Assembly: GCF_002077695.1 (NCBI RefSeq)
Contig: NZ_MWUE01000013.1
Coordinates: forward strand, 62,001 to 126,000
DNA: 64,000 nt
Reading direction: 5' to 3'
Origin: Pantoea latae
GTDB lineage: Bacteria > Pseudomonadota > Gammaproteobacteria > Enterobacterales > Enterobacteriaceae
In this document: positions 60,110 through 64,000 of the stretch, piece after piece
How positions within the stretch are numbered: position 1 is the stretch's first letter
Layout: each line of letters begins with the position of its first letter
The notes under the pieces: generated by a model
Seen by the model: the letters and a program-made list of their open reading frames with translations, nothing else
Databases searched by the model: none
Told to the model about the DNA's origin: nothing
Translations under genes and position numbers: made by a program

Positions 60110-61461
60110 GTTCCCATCTCCTGTAGGTTCTGCACGACCTGCTCCATGGCAGCACTCCGCGAACCTTTAATCAAAACGGTTAATTCCCGATGTTCGGACA
60201 ACAGCGTCCGTAAACGTTCCGTCAGCGCGGTTTTGTTGCTGAAATGTTCGCCAACGCCGCTGCTTTCGCTGATATGCGCGCTCAACAGGCCGACGCTCAG
60301 CACGCGATCGACGCCTGCGGCTTTCGCCGCCAGGCCGACTTCGCGATGGCACTGCTCCGCCTCTTCGCCCAGCTCCGCCATATCACCGACCACCATCACG
60401 CGGTAGCCGGGCATTTCGCCCAATACCTGCGCGGCGGCGGTCATCGAGCCGACGTTAGCGTTGTAGCTGTCGTCAAGCAGCAGCTGATGTTCGGCCAGGC
60501 GAATGGGGAACAGTCGGCCAGGCACCGCCTGCAGGTTTTTCAGGCCGCTTTGAATAGCGCTGAGCGGCGCATCCACCGAGAGCGCCAGCGCCGCGGCGGC
60601 CAGCGCGTTGGCGATGTTGTGGCGGCCCGGCAGCGGCAGCGTAATGGCGATGTCGCCCGCTGGCGTTTGCATAGTGAAATGGGTGCCGTCGACGCTGAGT
60701 CGGATATCGCGCGCCGCGAAGTCGCTGTCGGTGGCCTGCGGCGAAAAGCGCCAGACGCGTTTGCCGTGCAGATTCGCCTGCCAGTGCGGCCAGTCGTTGC
60801 TGTCGGCGTTAAGAATAGCGGTGCCGTTAGCCGGCAGACCGTTGAAGATCTCCCCTTTCGCCTTCGCCACGCCCGCCAGCGAGCCGAAGCCTTCCAGATG
60901 CGCCGCCGCCAGGTTATTCACCAGCGCGCTCTCAGGGCGCGTCAGCTCGGTGGTATAGGCGATTTCACCCTGATGATTCGCGCCCAGCTCGATCACCGCA
61001 TACTGATGCTGCGGCGTCAGGCGCAGCAGCGTCATCGGCACGCCGAAGTCGTTATTGAGATTGCCCGCGGTGTAGAGCGTCTCGCCGCACTGGCGCAGAA
61101 TGGCCGCGGTCATCTCTTTGACCGAGGTTTTGCCGGAGGAGCCGGTCAGCGCCACCACGCGCGCTTTCGCCTGCTGGCGCACCCAGGCGGCCAGCTTGCC
61201 GAAGGCGATGCGCGTGTCAGTGACCACCACCTGCGGCACGGAGACAGGTAAATACTTACTCACCAGCAGCGCCTGTGCGCCGCTGGCGATAGCCTCAGCG
61301 GCAAAGTCATGGGCGTCGAAGCGCTCGCCGACCAGCGCGACGAACAGGCTACCCTGCGTCACCTTGCGCGTGTCGGTGGTCACGTCGTTCAGGGTCAGGT
61401 CGCTGCCGTGCAGCGCGCCGCCGCTGATTTCAGCCAGAGTGGTAAGGGAAACCGGGATCAT
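60103..61461 (-). CDS. murF: UDP-MurNAc-tripeptide--D-Ala-D-Ala ligase MurF
   Basis: MurF adds the D-Ala-D-Ala made by DdlB to the precursor tripeptide. The 452-residue ligase has the P-loop [13 protein letters not shown] near residue 105, [18 protein letters not shown] near 158 and [17 protein letters not shown] near 335. The start overlaps the murE stop by four bases and the stop overlaps mraY. Confidence 0.97.
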   Translation of the reverse strand: MIPVSLTTLAEISGGALHGSDLTLNDVTTDTRKVTQGSLFVALVGERFDAHDFAAEAIASGAQALLVSKYLPVSVPQVVVTDTRIAFGKLAAWVRQQAKARVVALTGSSGKTSVKEMTAAILRQCGETLYTAGNLNNDFGVPMTLLRLTPQHQYAVIELGANHQGEIAYTTELTRPESALVNNLAAAHLEGFGSLAGVAKAKGEIFNGLPANGTAILNADSNDWPHWQANLHGKRVWRFSPQATDSDFAARDIRLSVDGTHFTMQTPAGDIAITLPLPGRHNIANALAAAALALSVDAPLSAIQSGLKNLQAVPGRLFPIRLAEHQLLLDDSYNANVGSMTAAAQVLGEMPGYRVMVVGDMAELGEEAEQCHREVGLAAKAAGVDRVLSVGLLSAHISESSGVGEHFSNKTALTERLRTLLSEHRELTVLIKGSRSAAMEQVVQNLQEMGTC

Positions 61462-62945
61462 GCCGTGACTCCTAATAACGCGGCAACCGTGGCGCGGTCG
61501 GAGTAATCCAGACGACGCTGCCCCACGATTTGATAATCTTCATGACCTTTGCCCGCCACCAGCACGATGTCGTCAGGCTGCGCCTGCAAAACGGCATGCG
61601 TGACCGCCTGCGCACGACCCGCCATGACGCGCGCGCGATGCGGCTCAAGCAGTCCGGTCAGAATGTCGTTGACGATAGCCTGCGGATCTTCGCTGCGCGG
61701 GTTGTCGTCGGTAATCACCACCACATCGGCGAACTGTTCGGCAATGGCGCCCATCAGCGGGCGTTTGCCTTTATCACGGTCGCCGCCGCAGCCGAACAGG
61801 CACCACAGCTTGCCTTTGCAGTGCAGGCGTGCGGCTTCCAGCGCTTTTTCCAGCGCGTCCGGCGTATGGGCGTAATCCACCACCACGGTCGGTTTGCCCG
61901 GCGCGCTGAAGACTTCCATGCGGCCGCACACCGGCTGCAGCTGCGGCGCGGTGCGCACCAGATCGGCGAGCGGATAATCGAGCGCCAGCAGCGTGGCGCA
62001 GGCGAGCAGCAGATTGCTGACGTTGAAGGCGCCCATCAGGCGACTCTCAATCTCCCCTTCGCCCCAGCTGGAGCGGAAGCGAATATGCGCGCCGTTGTCG
62101 CGGTAGGTCACCTCTTCGGCTTTCAGCCAGCGGCCGTGGCAGCCCGGCTGGAGATTATTCTCCATGGTCACCGCGACGGCGTCGGGCAGCGTCGCCAGCC
62201 AGCGGCGGCCCACCTCGTCATCGGCGTTCAGGATCATTTCGCCGACCTGATGTTCGGTGAACAGCAGCTTTTTCGCCGATTCGTAGCTCTGCATGTCGCC
62301 GTGATAGTCGAGATGGTCGCGGCTCAGGTTGGTAAAGACGGCAGCGGCGAACGGCAGCGCCGCCACGCGGTGCTGCACCAGACCGTGGGAGGAGACCTCC
62401 ATCGCGGTCAGCGTCGCGCCCTGCTGCGCCAGTTCGTGCAGCAGATGCTGAACGTCGACGGCCGAGCCGGTGGTATTTTCAGTAGCGCTGAGCTGTCCGA
62501 GCAGGCCATTGCCCACCGTGCCCATCACCGCGCCGGTTTCGCCCAGCAGCTGCGCCCACTGCGCCAGCAGCTGCGTCGTGGTGGTTTTACCGTTGGTGCC
62601 GGTCACGCCCACCAGCTTCTGTTTGTCGCCCGGCTGGCCGTAAAAACGTCCCGCCAGCGCCGAGAGCCGCTGTTGCAGCTGCGCCAGGTAGATAACCGGC
62701 ACGCCGTGCATCTCGCGAATATCGCCATCGCTGGCTTCGCCTTCGGCTTCCGCAATCACGGCGGCCACGCCCTGCGCGATCGCCTGCGGAATAAAACGCC
62801 GTCCATCGGCGTGGTGGCCTGCGACCGCCACAAACAGATCGCCGGCGGCCGCTTTACGGCTGTCCAGTGTCATGTCTCCCAGGGGACGCGCCGGCGCGCC
62901 TGGCACCCAGGGGGCCAGCAGGTCGCGCAGGTTACGATCTGTCAC
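61458..62945 (-). CDS. murE: UDP-MurNAc-L-Ala-D-Glu--meso-DAP ligase MurE
   Basis: MurE adds meso-diaminopimelate, the third residue of the wall peptide. The 495 residues equal E. coli when the GTG at 62945 (read as [12 protein letters not shown] after the start) is used; this overlaps the ftsI stop by 14 bases. Seen are the P-loop [17 protein letters not shown] near residue 113, [11 protein letters not shown] near 153, and the DAP-recognition motif DDNPRSED near 412 (DNPR). An upstream in-frame start at 62987 lies wholly inside ftsI and is rejected. Confidence 0.97.
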   Translation of the reverse strand: MTDRNLRDLLAPWVPGAPARPLGDMTLDSRKAAAGDLFVAVAGHHADGRRFIPQAIAQGVAAVIAEAEGEASDGDIREMHGVPVIYLAQLQQRLSALAGRFYGQPGDKQKLVGVTGTNGKTTTTQLLAQWAQLLGETGAVMGTVGNGLLGQLSATENTTGSAVDVQHLLHELAQQGATLTAMEVSSHGLVQHRVAALPFAAAVFTNLSRDHLDYHGDMQSYESAKKLLFTEHQVGEMILNADDEVGRRWLATLPDAVAVTMENNLQPGCHGRWLKAEEVTYRDNGAHIRFRSSWGEGEIESRLMGAFNVSNLLLACATLLALDYPLADLVRTAPQLQPVCGRMEVFSAPGKPTVVVDYAHTPDALEKALEAARLHCKGKLWCLFGCGGDRDKGKRPLMGAIAEQFADVVVITDDNPRSEDPQAIVNDILTGLLEPHRARVMAGRAQAVTHAVLQAQPDDIVLVAGKGHEDYQIVGQRRLDYSDRATVAALLGVTA

Positions 62946-64000
62946 TTTTTTCCTCACTTCTGTTGGTCGCCAGCTCGTTTTTATCATTGGTCGGCAACGC
63001 GTCCGGCTCGATGTTCATGGTGCGCAATACGCCGCCCATGATGGCACCGAACACCGGCGCGGAGACCGCACCACCATAATATTTGCCGGCCAGGGGATCG
63101 TTGATCACCACCACCAGCGCGAAACGAGGGTGACTGGCAGGCGCGACGCCTGCGGTGTAAGCAATATATTTATTGACGTAACGACCGTCCGGCCCGACTT
63201 TTTTCGCCGTGCCGGTTTTGATCGCGATGCGGTAGCCTTTAATCGCCGCTTTCACGCCGCCGCCGCCTGGCAGCGCGACGCTTTCCATCATATGCACCAC
63301 GGTTTTCACCAGCGATTCCGGGAAAACGCGCTCGCCCGCGACGGGCGGATCGACCTTGGTGATCGACAGCGGGCGATGAATGCCGTAGCTGCCGATGGTC
63401 GCGTAGACACGTGCTAACTGTAACGGCGTTACCATTAGCCCGTAACCGAAAGAGAAGGTGGCCCTCTCTATGTCAGACCACCGTTGTTTTTGAGGGTATA
63501 AGCCACTACTTTCCCCGACCAGCCCCAAATTGGTCGGTTTACCCAACCCAAAGCGCGCGTAAGTATCTACCAGCGCTGAGGAGGGCATCGCTAACGCCAG
63601 TCGTGAAACACCGACGTTACTCGACTTCTGCAGAACCCCGGTAAGGGTCAGTTCGTTGTAGCGCGCCACGTCTTTGATCTCATGACCATTAACGCGATAC
63701 GGCACGGTATTCAGCACGCTGTTCTCTCGCACCACGCCGCGCTGCAGCGCCGTCATCACCACCATCGGCTTCACGGTTGAGCCGGGTTCGAAAATATCGG
63801 TGATGGCGCGGTTGCGCATCATCTCTTTCGGCGTGTTGCTGAGGTTGTTGGGGTTGTAGGCCGGGCTGTTGGCCATCGCCAGCACTTCGCCGGTGTTCAC
63901 GTCCACCAGCACGGCCGTGCCCGATTCAGCTTTGTTGAACGCGACGGCGTTATTGAGTTCACGGTAGACCAGCGCCTGCAAACGTTCGTCGATGCTCAGC
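62932..64000 (-). CDS. ftsI: penicillin-binding protein 3, FtsI (5' part cut by window edge)
   Basis: FtsI is the septal transpeptidase that cross-links peptidoglycan and pairs with FtsW. The frame is open to the right edge ([16 protein letters not shown] and onward), so about 355 C-terminal residues are present. Catalytic motifs are complete: the serine motif STVK in [15 protein letters not shown] in [12 protein letters not shown], and KTGT in [12 protein letters not shown]. It heads the part of the dcw cluster visible here and overlaps murE. Confidence 0.96.
   Translation of the reverse strand, partial: LSIDERLQALVYRELNNAVAFNKAESGTAVLVDVNTGEVLAMANSPAYNPNNLSNTPKEMMRNRAITDIFEPGSTVKPMVVMTALQRGVVRENSVLNTVPYRVNGHEIKDVARYNELTLTGVLQKSSNVGVSRLALAMPSSALVDTYARFGLGKPTNLGLVGESSGLYPQKQRWSDIERATFSFGYGLMVTPLQLARVYATIGSYGIHRPLSITKVDPPVAGERVFPESLVKTVVHMMESVALPGGGGVKAAIKGYRIAIKTGTAKKVGPDGRYVNKYIAYTAGVAPASHPRFALVVVINDPLAGKYYGGAVSAPVFGAIMGGVLRTMNIEPDALPTNDKNELATNRSEEKSDRS

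Overview
The window is a chromosomal segment of a gamma-proteobacterium of the order Enterobacterales, most likely Erwiniaceae (Pantoea, Erwinia or Mixta type). This rests on a GC-rich composition, on proteins close to those of Escherichia coli, and on a gene order that follows the E. coli region from panB to ftsI. The genus is an inference and cannot be settled from the sequence alone.

Layout. 1-10279 holds pantothenate synthesis (panB, panC, panD), the YadGH ABC exporter, hpt, a PLP-dependent trans-sulfuration-type enzyme that sits where E. coli has gcd, the copper oxidase cueO with a CueR-type promoter, yacC, and the spermidine genes speE and speD. The carbonic anhydrase gene can, normally between hpt and yadG, is missing. 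10280-20226 is accessory. It begins with a short type I-F CRISPR array. Next comes a divergent sugar-acid gene set: a DeoR regulator, pdxA2 and dtnK on the minus strand, and an Fe-alcohol dehydrogenase, a DapA-like aldolase, a 2-hydroxyacid dehydrogenase and an MFS carrier on the plus strand. A class A beta-lactamase and a Phd/VapC-type toxin-antitoxin pair follow. 20228-33428 returns to the core with yacL, acnB, a second type I-F CRISPR array with a leader like that of the first, the pyruvate dehydrogenase genes (pdhR, aceE, aceF, lpd) under a perfect PdhR box, and aroP. 33595-35963 is a small accessory operon of a GPH-family sugar carrier and a GH43 arabinofuranosidase-like enzyme. 35945-49552 carries ampE, ampD, nadC, the type IV pilin genes ppdD-hofB-hofC, guaC, coaE-zapD-yacG, mutT, secM-secA and lpxC. 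49654-64000 is the division and cell wall (dcw) cluster read on the minus strand from ftsI (cut by the window edge) to ftsZ, with most neighbours overlapping or nearly touching.

How the genes work together. The metabolic core joins pyruvate oxidation (PDH complex) to the TCA cycle (AcnB) and to CoA supply (PanBCD, CoaE). The dcw cluster, LpxC, AmpD and SecA/SecM serve envelope growth, recycling and protein export.

The most interesting items are: two cas-less type I-F CRISPR arrays about 13 kb apart with related leaders; a hybrid sugar-acid catabolic locus whose second half has no obvious place in the known D-threonate pathway; a SecM whose arrest motif differs from the E. coli motif at three positions thought to matter; a chromosomal class A beta-lactamase; the replacement of gcd and loss of can; and several strong unexplained palindromes between genes. 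No tRNA, rRNA, insertion sequence or prophage gene was seen.
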